Positions 45,892-55,335 of a stretch of DNA of 64,000 nucleotides are shown in pieces (the first letter of the stretch is position 1; each line of letters opens with the position of its first letter). The DNA is taken from the NCBI RefSeq assembly GCF_009763255.1, contig NZ_WSJB01000003.1:27875-91874 (forward strand). The letters run 5' to 3'. The stretch comes from Bordetella sp. 02P26C-1 (GTDB lineage: Bacteria; Pseudomonadota; Gammaproteobacteria; Burkholderiales; Burkholderiaceae_B). The position numbers were made by a program, and so were the translations under genes. Below the pieces are notes generated by a model, which did no database searches, was not told the DNA's origin, and worked only from the letters and a program-made list of their open reading frames with translations.

Positions 45892-48105
45892 ATGGACTTC
45901 CGCATCGCCAGTATTCCCCGCTTTCTTTACAGTCACTATTTCTTTGGTGGGGTGCGGCAAGGCGTAGGAATGCTGCTGCCCGTCCTGATCGTGGGCGGAT
46001 TATTCGGCAATTACAGCTTGGGTCTGGTCGCGACCTTTGGCGCGCAGTGCTTGGCGATCATCGACCAGCCCGGCGGCCCTCAACGGCATCGCACCAACGA
46101 AATGCTGGGTGGCGCGGTATTGGCGACTCTCACCGTCATGATCACGGGCGCCGCCTCGATGCACCCGTTTCTGCTCTGGCTGGCGATCATCGGACAAAGC
46201 TTTTTCTTTTCCATGTTCTCCGTTTTCGGCAAGCGGGGTGGCCTAATCGGGTTCGGCGGCCTGCTGATCATGACGCTGACCATGCACTCGGCCATAGACC
46301 CCGAGCAAATCTGGATGCACGTGGGCGCCACATTAGGCGGAGCGATGTTCTATCTGGCTTTCAGCATCGCATTCAGCCGCCTGTTATGGCTGCGCGAGGA
46401 GCGCCAGGCGATGTCGGTCGCGCTCTTTGCCACGGCCGACTATATGGCGGCCCGCAGCCGGTTTTATGACGAGGCCGAAGACCTGGACGAAAGCTACCGG
46501 CGACTGATCCGGGCCCAGTCGGTGATGACCGAGAAACATCAGGCCGCGCGCGACATCGTGTTGCGCGCTCTGCCGCGCGGCCGCGGCTATGGCGACAGTG
46601 AACGCGTCATGCTGTGGAATATGTTCGTCAATATGCTGCAGCTGCTCGACACGTTGGTGGCCTCGCATACGGATTATGCGTCGCTGCGTCGCGCGTTGGC
46701 CGGGCACGATTGCCTGATGTTCATGCGCGACGCGCTGGCCAAGATGTCCGTGGAAATCAACCGGATCGCATTCGATGTGTCACGCGGACGCGCCACGCAG
46801 TACCGCAGCAGCGTCAAGGCCGAGCTGCGTGCCATCGAATACGAGGTCGAGCAATTCAAACAGCAAGGCATGGCCGAGCGCGAGCCGGAAACCTTGGCGC
46901 TGATCGTCCAGGTCTTGCGACGCCTGCGCAATGCCTCGCGCATCGTCAATAAGCTGGTCGAACACACCGCCGCCCGTCGCGATGCGCAGCCCACCGACGA
47001 GATACGCATCGATAAATCGCTAACTCAATTCATGTCGCGCCAGGAACTACGCGTCGGCATGCTGACCAGCAATCTGCGTCTGGATTCCCCCTATTTCCGC
47101 TATGCCGTACGCGTGGCCTTGGCAGCGGCGCTGGCCATGGCCGTGATCGGCGGCAGCGACCCGGCCTCTGCCGCGCACAGCTACTGGGTGTTGCTGACCA
47201 TCGTCATCATCATGAAGCCCGGCTTTGCCCTGACTCGTCAACGCAATGGATGGCGGCTGATGGGCACCTTGATTGGCTGCATGCTGGCGCTGGTGCTTTT
47301 CCACTTCACCACGCGCCCCGAAGTCCTGTTCCCCGTCTTGTTGATGGCCTGCATCATGGGCAACAGCCTGGTGCAGCTGAACTACATGGCCAGCGCGATA
47401 TTCAATACGCTGTTCGTGGTGCTGGTGTTCCATTTCGTGGCACCCGGCACTGTGTCGATGGCGGTCATCGGCGAGCGGGCGATCGATACCGCGTTGGGCT
47501 GCGCCATTGCGCTGGCTTGCAGCTATGTGCTGCCCTGGTGGGAAGCCCGCTATATGAAGCCGCTCGCGCGTGCCGCCACCAACGCCAACCGCGAGTACCT
47601 GCGCACAGGCCTGCGCTATGCGCGCGCCATGCAAGCCGCCGCGGCGGGCACGGCGCCCACCGAGGACACACCCACACCCGAGCAAGCCGACATCGCGTGG
47701 CGTCTGGCCCGCAAAAATGTGCACATTGCCTTTAGCAACTATGCCGAGGCGTTCTATCGGATGATGAGCGAACCACGCTCGCATCAGGTGAATGTGCCGG
47801 AATTCAACAATCTGCTGATCCAAAACCACATCATGGCCTCGCAGATTACGGCCGCGGTGCCGCTATTGGCGACGTTGGACAACACGCCCGAATCCATGCG
47901 CCGCGCGCTTTATGGGCTGGTGGATATGCTGGACGATCAGCAACCTGCCCCGACCGATTTGCCGACGCAGTTCGATACGACAGGGGAACTGGCGACCTTG
48001 GCTTATCCGCTCAAGCAAATGATCCGGGCTGCGCAACAGATCCGGCAAGAGCTTGCCGCCGTGGATGATCCGCCTCAAACCAGGCCTGCTGTCGCGGCGG
48101 CATAA
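45892..48105 (+). CDS. FUSC/YccS-type inner membrane protein
   Basis: The protein has 737 residues. Two blocks of about five to six membrane helices (about 20-165 and 410-540) are separated and followed by cytoplasmic helical regions, the FUSC arrangement seen in YccS and aromatic-acid/fusaric-acid exporters. Matching parts are GVGMLLPVLIVGGLFGNYSLG, the SAHSYWVLLTIVIIMKPGFA block and TRQRNGWRLMGTLIGCMLAL. Many proteins of this group act with membrane-fusion partners, which are absent here. ATG 45892 starts the first helix; there is no clear ribosome site. Substrate unknown. Confidence 0.82.
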   Translation: MDFRIASIPRFLYSHYFFGGVRQGVGMLLPVLIVGGLFGNYSLGLVATFGAQCLAIIDQPGGPQRHRTNEMLGGAVLATLTVMITGAASMHPFLLWLAIIGQSFFFSMFSVFGKRGGLIGFGGLLIMTLTMHSAIDPEQIWMHVGATLGGAMFYLAFSIAFSRLLWLREERQAMSVALFATADYMAARSRFYDEAEDLDESYRRLIRAQSVMTEKHQAARDIVLRALPRGRGYGDSERVMLWNMFVNMLQLLDTLVASHTDYASLRRALAGHDCLMFMRDALAKMSVEINRIAFDVSRGRATQYRSSVKAELRAIEYEVEQFKQQGMAEREPETLALIVQVLRRLRNASRIVNKLVEHTAARRDAQPTDEIRIDKSLTQFMSRQELRVGMLTSNLRLDSPYFRYAVRVALAAALAMAVIGGSDPASAAHSYWVLLTIVIIMKPGFALTRQRNGWRLMGTLIGCMLALVLFHFTTRPEVLFPVLLMACIMGNSLVQLNYMASAIFNTLFVVLVFHFVAPGTVSMAVIGERAIDTALGCAIALACSYVLPWWEARYMKPLARAATNANREYLRTGLRYARAMQAAAAGTAPTEDTPTPEQADIAWRLARKNVHIAFSNYAEAFYRMMSEPRSHQVNVPEFNNLLIQNHIMASQITAAVPLLATLDNTPESMRRALYGLVDMLDDQQPAPTDLPTQFDTTGELATLAYPLKQMIRAAQQIRQELAAVDDPPQTRPAVAAA

Positions 48106-48194
48106 GCCTGCGTTAAAAAGTGCGGGACGGACGCAGGCGGCATAGGCTTGCCTTAATACGTCCCGTACGACGCCAGCGTCGCTGAGATACGCAG

Positions 48195-49418
48195 CTATGC
48201 CAGCGATTGCCCGCCACGCTTGCGCACCGGCCAGAAGTACCAAACCGCAGCGGCCACCTGCAGCGCCAACACCACACTCCATGCTGTCACATGCGCCTCG
48301 GGCGGATAAACGCCAGCCTGCGCGGGCCACCAGTCGACAATCCAGCCTATGCCGACCTGGCAAAGAAAAATCATCAGGAACATCAGCAGGTTCGTAGTGG
48401 CCGTTACGCGTCCCAGCAGCTCTGGCGGAAACTCTCCGGCCAATAACGCATACACCAGAATATTGGCCGAGCCGAATGCGCCATAAGCCGCCCACAACCA
48501 TTCGAGCGGCACCGGCGCTTGCCAAATGATCAATGCCTGCGTCAGCAGATACAAGGTCAGGCACAGGCCACCGAATCCATACAAGCCCAGGCCCATACGT
48601 TCCACGCGCCGCGCCATCGCGCCCAAGCCTACATTCCCCACGATCATGGCCACGCCCAGCAACGACACCAATGCGGCCGCCTGCCCACCACTGACGCCAT
48701 TCACATCCGTCAGATAGGGCCGCGCCCATAACGACTGCACGCCATAGAACGCCCCACCCGTCATCACGGGCAGCGACACCAAGCGCCAATAGCGCGCATT
48801 GCGTAGCAGCGCCCATGTGCCTTGTAGCTGGGTCGCAAGACTGGGCGGTTGGCGCGGTGCTTCGTTCTTTGCAGGGGCACCGAACCAAATCAACGCGGAT
48901 ACGGCCAAGGTCACACCTGCGAGGGCAATGCTGATGGCTTGCCAAGAGCTGATGTTCAACGCCCAGGACAACGGAGCCCCGACCAGCACGCCGCCTAAAC
49001 CGCCCACGGCCATCACCAGTCCGTTGATCAACGGCAAGCGCTGCAATGGGAACACACGCGCCAACGCCTGAAACGCCGCCCCCAGGCACACGCACACCCC
49101 TGCCCCGATCAACAGCCGCCCCACCATCAATCCTGCAAGCGAATCCGACAGGCCATACACCAGCGTACCCGTGGCCGCGACCAGCAACATCAAGGCATTA
49201 ACCCGCCGAGGCCCCCAGGTATCCAGGAAGATGCCGGCGGGAATCTGCATCAACGAAAAACCGAGGAAATACAGGCTCGTCAACGTGCCCAGATCGCCCG
49301 CCGACAAATGCAGTTCCTGCACCAGGATCGGCCCGAAGCCGACATTCACCCCGCGAAACAGATACGAGACCAGATACCCTAGCGAGAAAAAAGCGAAGAC
49401 GCGCAATCCGGCGGGCAT
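48195..49418 (-). CDS. Major facilitator superfamily transporter (407 aa)
   Basis: Twelve predicted helices in two halves. The first half has the conserved loop FLDTWGPRRVNALMLLVAA and the DHA-like GRLLIGAGVCVCLGAAFQAL. The second half has LLGVAMIVGNVGLGAMARRVE and a long loop between helices. No substrate is assigned. ATG 49418 lies 8 bases after the yaaA stop, so this gene is probably cotranscribed with yaaA and the 3-hydroxybutyrate dehydrogenase gene upstream. An in-frame extension upstream overlaps yaaA and is rejected. Confidence 0.85.
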   Translation of the reverse strand: MPAGLRVFAFFSLGYLVSYLFRGVNVGFGPILVQELHLSAGDLGTLTSLYFLGFSLMQIPAGIFLDTWGPRRVNALMLLVAATGTLVYGLSDSLAGLMVGRLLIGAGVCVCLGAAFQALARVFPLQRLPLINGLVMAVGGLGGVLVGAPLSWALNISSWQAISIALAGVTLAVSALIWFGAPAKNEAPRQPPSLATQLQGTWALLRNARYWRLVSLPVMTGGAFYGVQSLWARPYLTDVNGVSGGQAAALVSLLGVAMIVGNVGLGAMARRVERMGLGLYGFGGLCLTLYLLTQALIIWQAPVPLEWLWAAYGAFGSANILVYALLAGEFPPELLGRVTATTNLLMFLMIFLCQVGIGWIVDWWPAQAGVYPPEAHVTAWSVVLALQVAAAVWYFWPVRKRGGQSLA

Positions 49419-49426
49419 GTGACGAT

Positions 49427-50197
49427 TCAGACCTTGCGACGGAAGACGAGTTTGTCCGCGCTCGATGCGTCGGCATCGTAGGCGTAGCCCTCGGAATCGA
49501 ACTTCTGCAGTCCTTCGGGCTTGGCGACTTTGTGTTCGATCGCATAGCGCGCCATCAAGCCCCGTGCTCGCTTGGCATGGAAGCTGATCACTTTCCAGGC
49601 GCCGTTTTTCCAATCTTGGAAAACGCATTGCACGACGCGGGCTTTCAGAACCTTTTGGTCCACCGATTTGAAATATTCCTCGGAGGCCAGATTCACAATG
49701 ATGGGCGACTTTTGGTCAGCGAGCCGTTCGTTCAGATAATCGGCGATGCTGGTGCCCCAGAACTCGTAGAGATTCTTGCCCTTGGGCGTGGCCAGTCGCG
49801 TGCCCATTTCGAGCCGATACGGTTGCATCAGATCGAGGGGACGCAATACACCATACAAGCCGCTCAGAATCGCGACATGGTCCTGCGCCCACTCCAGCCG
49901 CGCCTGCGACAGGCTAGAGGCCTGCAGGCCTTCGTAAACATCGCCATTGAACGCGAGCACCGCCTGGCGCGCGTTGTCCTGCGTGAAGGTTGGTTTCCAC
50001 TCGGCATAGCGGTTGACATTGAGCTGCGCCAGCGCGGGGCTCAGGCTCATCAACTCGGCGACCTCGTCGGCCGAAAGCTTCTTCAAAACCTTGATCAGTT
50101 CCTGCGCCTGCTTCACGAACAAGGGCTGCGTGTGCTGCTCTATATGAACGGGCGTGTCGTAATCTAACTTCTTGGCAGGCGAAAGCAAAAACAGCAT
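49427..50197 (-). CDS. yaaA: Peroxide stress protein YaaA
   Basis: DUF328/UPF0246 protein of 256 residues. E. coli YaaA lowers free iron during peroxide stress and binds DNA. Matches include MLFLLSPAKKLDYDTP, LMSLSPALAQLNVNRYAEW, AVLAFNGDVYEGLQASSLSQ, LSGLYGVLRPLDLMQPYRLE and FHAKRARGLMARYAIEHK. It lies between hbdH and the MFS gene on the same strand. Confidence 0.93.
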   Translation of the reverse strand: MLFLLSPAKKLDYDTPVHIEQHTQPLFVKQAQELIKVLKKLSADEVAELMSLSPALAQLNVNRYAEWKPTFTQDNARQAVLAFNGDVYEGLQASSLSQARLEWAQDHVAILSGLYGVLRPLDLMQPYRLEMGTRLATPKGKNLYEFWGTSIADYLNERLADQKSPIIVNLASEEYFKSVDQKVLKARVVQCVFQDWKNGAWKVISFHAKRARGLMARYAIEHKVAKPEGLQKFDSEGYAYDADASSADKLVFRRKV

Positions 50198-50253
50198 GTG
50201 CCGGAATTCCTACTTAAAAATTGTGGTGCGTCGTGGGCAAGCAAGTGTGGCGC

Positions 50254-51036
50254 TCAACGCGCCGTCCAGCCGCCATCGACAGAAAGCGTGGTGCCGGTGA
50301 TCTGCGCGGCCGCATCCGAGGCCAGGAAGACCGCCGTCGCACCCAGTTGGTCGGGTGTCACGAACTGCAGCGAAGGCTGCTTCTCGCTCAATAGGTCACG
50401 CGCGGCGGTATCCTGATCAACATGATGTTCCTCGGCCAGCGCGCTGATCTGTTTTTCCACCAATGCGGTACGGACCCAGCCCGGACAAATCGCGTTGGCC
50501 GTCACGCCGCTGCCGGCGGTCTCCAATGCGGTGACCTTGGTCAGGCCGACCACGCCATGTTTGGCGGCCACATAAGCCGATTTGTTCGGCGAACCCACCA
50601 GGCCGTGCGCGGAAGCGATATTGATGATGCGGCCCCAGCCTTGGGTCTTCATATGCGGCAGCGCGGCCGCCGTGCCGTGGAACACGGCCGAAAGGTTCAG
50701 CGCGAGAATGGCATCCCACTTTTCGGCGGGAAAGTCTTCGATCAACGCGGTGTGTTGGATACCGGCGTTATTCACCAGAATATCGATACGCCCGAGCGAT
50801 TGAACAGTGTTGGCGATCAGCTGCCGCACCGCTTCGCCTCGCGAAAGATCCGCCCCGTCGTAGAGCACGGTCACGCCGAACTCCTGCGCCAGATCCGCCC
50901 GCAAGGTTTCGATCTGCGCCGCGTCGCCAAAGCCGTTGAGCACGATATCCGCACCTTGCTGGGCGAATGCCCGGGCAATACCCAAGCCGATGCCGCTAGT
51001 AGAGCCAGTGACGACAGCAACCTTTCCTTTGAGCAT
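50254..51036 (-). CDS. hbdH: D-3-hydroxybutyrate dehydrogenase (short-chain dehydrogenase)
   Basis: NAD-dependent oxidation of 3-hydroxybutyrate to acetoacetate, the step after poly-3-hydroxybutyrate depolymerisation. The protein has 260 residues in the SDR fold: NAD motif VVTGSTSGIGLGIARAFAQ, NAG (NNAGIQHT), catalytic Ser in IINIASAHGLVG and YxxxK as YVAAKHG. The C-terminal half matches this subgroup (ANAICPGWVRTALVEKQI, LLSEKQPSLQFVTPDQLG). ATG 51036 has AAGGAG 7 bases upstream. It is followed by yaaA and the MFS gene, so hydroxybutyrate metabolism may be linked to transport. Confidence 0.9.
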   Translation of the reverse strand: MLKGKVAVVTGSTSGIGLGIARAFAQQGADIVLNGFGDAAQIETLRADLAQEFGVTVLYDGADLSRGEAVRQLIANTVQSLGRIDILVNNAGIQHTALIEDFPAEKWDAILALNLSAVFHGTAAALPHMKTQGWGRIINIASAHGLVGSPNKSAYVAAKHGVVGLTKVTALETAGSGVTANAICPGWVRTALVEKQISALAEEHHVDQDTAARDLLSEKQPSLQFVTPDQLGATAVFLASDAAAQITGTTLSVDGGWTAR

Positions 51037-51257
51037 GCGAATTCTCCTTGGCGAAGCGGCCCACGCCGGACGAGTCGGGCCAGGGCTCCAAGTGTAACTG
51101 CAGGCCCCTGCAGATACCGCCGTGGCCCCACCCGCAAAGGGGACTTCAGCCCTGTTTTTGCTTTCCGAAATTTTTATGTATAATGCCTGGCTTTGCTGCT
51201 CTACGTTCTTCGGCGCGCGACCATGGCTCCGGATGAAATCGATGTAGTGCACCACCA

Positions 51258-51347
51258 GGAGAGGTGGCAGAGTGGTCGAATGCGCCGGACTCGAAATCCG
51301 GTATACGTTTAGGCGTATCGTGGGTTCGAATCCCACCCTCTCCGCCA
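51258..51347 (+). tRNA. tRNA-Ser (anticodon CGA)
   Basis: 90 nt, class II. Acceptor GGAGAGG pairs with CCTCTCC, with CCA encoded. The anticodon loop CTCGAAA gives CGA, and there is a long variable arm. A terminator follows 34 bases downstream. Confidence 0.95.
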
Positions 51348-51380
51348 GTTGAAGGTTTTACCCCTTCTCACGGAAACGAC

Positions 51381-51415
51381 AAACCCGCTGTGGCATAAAG
51401 CCTTGCGGGTTTTTT
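51381..51415 (+). terminator. Rho-independent terminator after tRNA-Ser(CGA)
   Basis: Stem AAACCCGC / GCGGGTTT with inner GGC/GCC, followed by a run of T. Confidence 0.85.
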
Positions 51416-51661
51416 GTTGCCCCACCGTCATATCCCTCGACTTTTCAAGCCGCCCCACAAGATTGCTTGCAGGCCGAACATCGGGGACGCAAGCCGACCG
51501 ACCAGCGCTCATACGCGGTACGTCATCGCCTGCGGCTACAACCTAAACCAGGCGCCTTCTATCCCTGCAGGTTAGGACTAGTCTCATTTGTCTTACGCCA
51601 ACACAGAGAGATCATCACCAGAGCCATTACTTTGCATTCGGTAATCCCTCTGGAGCAAACC

Positions 51662-52303
51662 TTGAAACGCACTTTACCTTCCCTGCTTATCGCTAGCGTC
51701 ACACTGTTACCGGCGCTCGCTACCGCAGCCTCGTCTATACAAATGCAGGTCACGGGGACTATCTTTCCTGCCACATGCTCGATGAGCATGCTAGGCGGAA
51801 CGACCATTGATTATGGCGAGATGCCGGCCTCCAGCCTCAATAAAGACAAAGCCACAGTGATTAACGGGGACACGAACGAAGCTCAACTACACATTAACTG
51901 CAGCGCACCGACGCTATTCGCGCTCAAGGTGACAGACGAGCGTGCGGGCACGGAAATTACCGTTCAAAATGAATCACCCACCAGCGGTTTTGGTCTGGGC
52001 AAAGCGGCCGACGCGAACATTGGCAGATATGTACTATCCATAAGTGGCGCAACCGCCGACGGAAAGAAGGTGCTCGCCAACGAATCGGACTCTAAAGGAC
52101 AAAACATTCAGGGGGTCGCGCTATATAAACCGAATTCGTACTATGTATTTACGGGACCCGAGGTGACACCCAATCTGGCCCCCTATCAGGATCTCACCGC
52201 AACCATGAAAATTCGCACCTGGATTGCGCCGATCAGTGAGCTACCGCTGACCAAGACGGTCAAACTCGATGGGCTCGCCACGTTCGAGTTGGTATATCTA
52301 TAA
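51662..52303 (+). CDS. DUF1120-family exported protein (TTG start)
   Basis: The protein has 213 residues. The signal peptide is KRTLPSLLIASVTLLPALA, cleaved near TAA. The mature protein has TGTIFPATCSMSMLGGTTID, YGEMPASSLNKDKAT and LHINCSAPTLFALKVTDERAG, with two cysteines in the N-terminal half, as in DUF1120/beta-fimbria-like proteins. The start is set at a TTG (51662) because GGAG lies 6 bases upstream and the signal peptide then begins correctly. No chaperone or usher genes lie nearby, so it is an orphan. It may be a surface or periplasmic protein; fimbrial assembly is not supported here. Confidence 0.68.
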   Translation: MKRTLPSLLIASVTLLPALATAASSIQMQVTGTIFPATCSMSMLGGTTIDYGEMPASSLNKDKATVINGDTNEAQLHINCSAPTLFALKVTDERAGTEITVQNESPTSGFGLGKAADANIGRYVLSISGATADGKKVLANESDSKGQNIQGVALYKPNSYYVFTGPEVTPNLAPYQDLTATMKIRTWIAPISELPLTKTVKLDGLATFELVYL

Positions 52304-52510
52304 CGTTCAAAGCTGCCCCGGTCGGAGCATTCTCTGGTCGGGGATGCATAAACGTGCACCTTTCACTTTCACGCACCTGACAAGCGCCGACTGCCCCATT
52401 GCCGACGATGACCAGTCGGCTCTAACGTACATCGCCGCAGCCTTCGCGGTGCCAGCGCCACAGGCGGACGCATGATCCGAGGGATGTTTCACAGCGACTC
52501 GTGCCCCACC

Positions 52511-52945
52511 CTAACGATCAAACTTCTCCAACATCCCCATCAACAGCGGCCGAATATTCTGCAACTGCGCGAGATGCGCCGCCGAAAGCGCTTCGAGCGT
52601 GCGTTCGGCATCCGGCGTCAGATGCAGCAGCGCGCGGCGGCCATCATTGGGATCGGCGCGGCGCTCAAGCATGCCCATCTGCACTAAGCGATTGACGAGT
52701 TCGGCTGCGCTGTGCGATTTAATGCAAAGACGCTCCGAGAGTTCGGTTACCGTAGGAGCTGTAGCCTGAGCCTTGATGACTACCAAGGCCTGATGCTGTT
52801 GCGGAGCCAGACCATGCGCCTGAGCTTCGGTTTCGCTATTTAAAGCAAAGCGGCGCAGCTGATAACGAAAATCAGCCAGCATGGCAAAATCCGAAGGAGC
52901 CAAAGTGGCGCCCTTTTCGTTCAATCGTGTCGCGGGTGTATCCAT
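52511..52945 (-). CDS. MarR-family transcriptional regulator
   Basis: The protein has 144 residues. The winged helix-turn-helix region (TVTELSERLCIKSHSAAELV, NRLVQMGMLERRADPNDGRR) is typical of MarR, with a C-terminal dimerising helix. ATG 52945 (MDTPATR) is used, with an in-frame ATG four codons upstream equally possible. Divergent from the two-component genes. Ligand and targets unknown. Confidence 0.88.
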   Translation of the reverse strand: MDTPATRLNEKGATLAPSDFAMLADFRYQLRRFALNSETEAQAHGLAPQQHQALVVIKAQATAPTVTELSERLCIKSHSAAELVNRLVQMGMLERRADPNDGRRALLHLTPDAERTLEALSAAHLAQLQNIRPLLMGMLEKFDR

Positions 52946-53097
52946 AGCAGGAACCATGGTAGGACACGACTGCTGCAGGCTGTCATTACAGAATCATTAA
53001 GAATTCGCAATGTATGCAGGGACGATGCCCGGCGCGGCGGCGAGAGCTATGCGCTAGAATGCGCCGCTACAGGCCTGCCTATCAATCGGGAGATCTT

Positions 53098-53805
53098 ATG
53101 TGGCGCTGCCTGATCGTCGAAGACGACGCTGACAATGCCCGTTATATCGCAAACGGGCTCAAAGAATTGGGCTATGACCCCGTCATCAGCATGGACGGCG
53201 CGACCGCGCTCCAGCGGGCGACCACCGAGCACTGGGATGCCATCATCCTGGATCGGATGCTGCCCAACGATGTCGACGGATTGTCGATCCTCTGGTCACT
53301 GCGATCGCTGGGCAAGAAGACTCCCGTTCTGGTGCTCAGTGCATTGACGGCGCTGGACGAGCGTGTACGCGGATTGAAGGCAGGCGGCGACGACTATCTC
53401 ACCAAGCCCTTTGCTTTCCCCGAACTTGCCGCGCGGGTCGAGGCCCTGATCCGTCGCGCTTCGCCGCAATACGAACAGCGGCAGCTGACCGTGGCGGATC
53501 TCACCTTGGATCTGGTCAGTGGGCGAGTCACCCGAGGCGGACGGACCATCGCGCTACAGCCGCGCGAATACAAGCTGCTCGCCTATATGATGAATAACGC
53601 CGGCCAGGTGCTCACGCGCACGATGCTGCTGGCCACGGTCTGGGGCTATCACTATGACCCGCAGACAAACGTGATCGATGTGCACATCAGCCGCCTGCGC
53701 CAAAAGGTCGATGGCGAATCCGACACGCCGCTGATCCATACCGTGCGCGGGGTGGGCTACAGATTGGCGGCGCCCGATGGCGCGCTCGATCCACGCACAT
53801 CATGA
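53098..53805 (+). CDS. OmpR-family response regulator
   Basis: The protein has 235 residues. The receiver domain (1-120) has acidic E8/D9/D10, phosphoacceptor D52 in ILDRMLP, S81 and K103 in LTKPF. The C-terminal winged helix (about 130-230) has LTLDLVSGRVTRGGRTIALQ and REYKLLAYMMNNAGQVLTRT, then VDVHISRLRQKV-type recognition. ATG 53098 has GGGAG 6 bases upstream. It overlaps the sensor gene by four bases (ATGA), so both form one operon. The signal is unknown. Confidence 0.95.
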   Translation: MWRCLIVEDDADNARYIANGLKELGYDPVISMDGATALQRATTEHWDAIILDRMLPNDVDGLSILWSLRSLGKKTPVLVLSALTALDERVRGLKAGGDDYLTKPFAFPELAARVEALIRRASPQYEQRQLTVADLTLDLVSGRVTRGGRTIALQPREYKLLAYMMNNAGQVLTRTMLLATVWGYHYDPQTNVIDVHISRLRQKVDGESDTPLIHTVRGVGYRLAAPDGALDPRTS

Positions 53806-55202
53806 TCCGCCGTCTGGGCCAGCTGTTCAACGCGATCTCGAACTCGGTCGCGTTTCGCCTGACGCTCAATTACAGCGTGCTGGCGTTGCTGACCTCGCTC
53901 GTGTCCTTGATGTTCGTCTACTACCAGAGCGTCAAGATTCTGGAGTCGCAGTTTTCCCGTCAGGTGCAAATCACCGCGCAGAGGATGAACGCGCATTATG
54001 AGCAAGGCGGGCTGGCCGGGTTGGCGAACGAGATCACGCTGGAGATGGCCGATCACGTCAATTCGGACACCGAGATGTTTATGCTGCTGGATCCGATCGG
54101 CCGCATGGTGGTGGGAAACATCGCCTGGGATCCCAGCGATGCGCCGCTAAACGGCAGCGGCGTGATGCGATCCGTCCTGCTACGGGGCGAGCCCGCGCAC
54201 GGCTATCTGGTGGCCCGCACTCTGCCCGACGGATCGACACTGATCATCGGCCATGACCTGCGCGACTTGTACGAGCTCACGGACTTGATTCGAACGGTAA
54301 GCTTGGCCGCCACGGGCGTCATTGCGCTGCTCGTCCTGCTGGGCGCGGCGCTTTTTCGGCGCGTTTTGCAGCGACGCGTCGAGGTCATACGGCGCACTGC
54401 TGCCCAAGTGGGCGCGGGTCAGTGGGGCCAGCGCATCCCGGCGCATCCGACGCAGGACGAATTTGCCATGTTATCCAACGATATCAACGGCATGTTGGAT
54501 CGCATCGAACAGCTCATGCATGGCGTGCGCAATGTCTCGGACGCGGTGGCGCACCAGCTGCGCACACCGCTGACACGCATGCAGGCGCGATTGCGTACCA
54601 TCGACTGGAACGGTGCGCCGCGCGAAGAAATCCGCGCCAATGTGGAGCGTTTATCGGCGGAACTGGATGATCTGGTGAAGATCTCGGAAAAGCTGCTTCA
54701 TATCGCGGAGCTGGAATCAGGCGCGCGCCGCAAAGACTTCGAACCGATACGGCTGGACACCATCGCCCATGATGTCGTGGACTTGTACGAGGCAGTGGCA
54801 GAAGAACAAGACGCCCGGTTGTGGCTGGACAGCAGTGTGCCCGCGCCCATGCGCGGCGACCCCGATTTGCTGGCTGGCGCGCTGGCCACGCTGGTGGACA
54901 ATTCGCTGAAGTACGCGGGCGCGCATGCCCGCATCCAGATCACAATCACGCAAACGTCGCACCAGACCACGCTGACCGTGACGGATAACGGCCCGGGTAT
55001 CCCACCCGAAAAGCTGCCCCGCATCGGCGAACGTTTTTACCGTGCGCACCGGCATGTGCCCGGCTATGGGTTGGGCTTGACGACAGTCATGGCGATTACT
55101 CGCTTGCACGATGGGACGATGACGTTACACAATGCCGAACCCGGTTTATGCGTGCGGCTGATTTTCCCGCAAGGGTCGGAGGTCATCGCGGCTTCGGCTT
55201 AG
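53802..55202 (+). CDS. Sensor histidine kinase
   Basis: The protein has 466 residues with two membrane helices (about 20-42 and 166-190) around a periplasmic domain, then a HAMP linker. The HisKA dimerisation helix carries the H-box VAHQLRTPLTRM (His about residue 251, with Gln in place of the more common Glu). The HATPase domain has NSLKYAGAHARIQITI, DNGPGIPPEKLPRIG and GYGLGLTTVMAITRLH. It phosphorylates the adjacent regulator. The ligand is unknown; the nearby MarR and MarC genes give no proof of function. Confidence 0.94.
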   Translation: MIRRLGQLFNAISNSVAFRLTLNYSVLALLTSLVSLMFVYYQSVKILESQFSRQVQITAQRMNAHYEQGGLAGLANEITLEMADHVNSDTEMFMLLDPIGRMVVGNIAWDPSDAPLNGSGVMRSVLLRGEPAHGYLVARTLPDGSTLIIGHDLRDLYELTDLIRTVSLAATGVIALLVLLGAALFRRVLQRRVEVIRRTAAQVGAGQWGQRIPAHPTQDEFAMLSNDINGMLDRIEQLMHGVRNVSDAVAHQLRTPLTRMQARLRTIDWNGAPREEIRANVERLSAELDDLVKISEKLLHIAELESGARRKDFEPIRLDTIAHDVVDLYEAVAEEQDARLWLDSSVPAPMRGDPDLLAGALATLVDNSLKYAGAHARIQITITQTSHQTTLTVTDNGPGIPPEKLPRIGERFYRAHRHVPGYGLGLTTVMAITRLHDGTMTLHNAEPGLCVRLIFPQGSEVIAASA

Positions 55203-55335
55203 CGGCAACGTGCTCTCCTGGCGCCTCTTGGAGCCGCGCGGCTGACCGTATCGCGGCCGCCATTTATCTGTCCACGGTGACGGTCTGCCCTGCATGACCG
55301 TGCGCCTGCCGGGCCCCGCTTTTGGAGAAACTCGC

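Noticed and set aside
48106..48194. Possible terminator hairpin between the FUSC and MFS genes
   Set aside because: Only a short CGGGACG/CGTCCCG match with a large loop and no T run; too weak to list as a feature.
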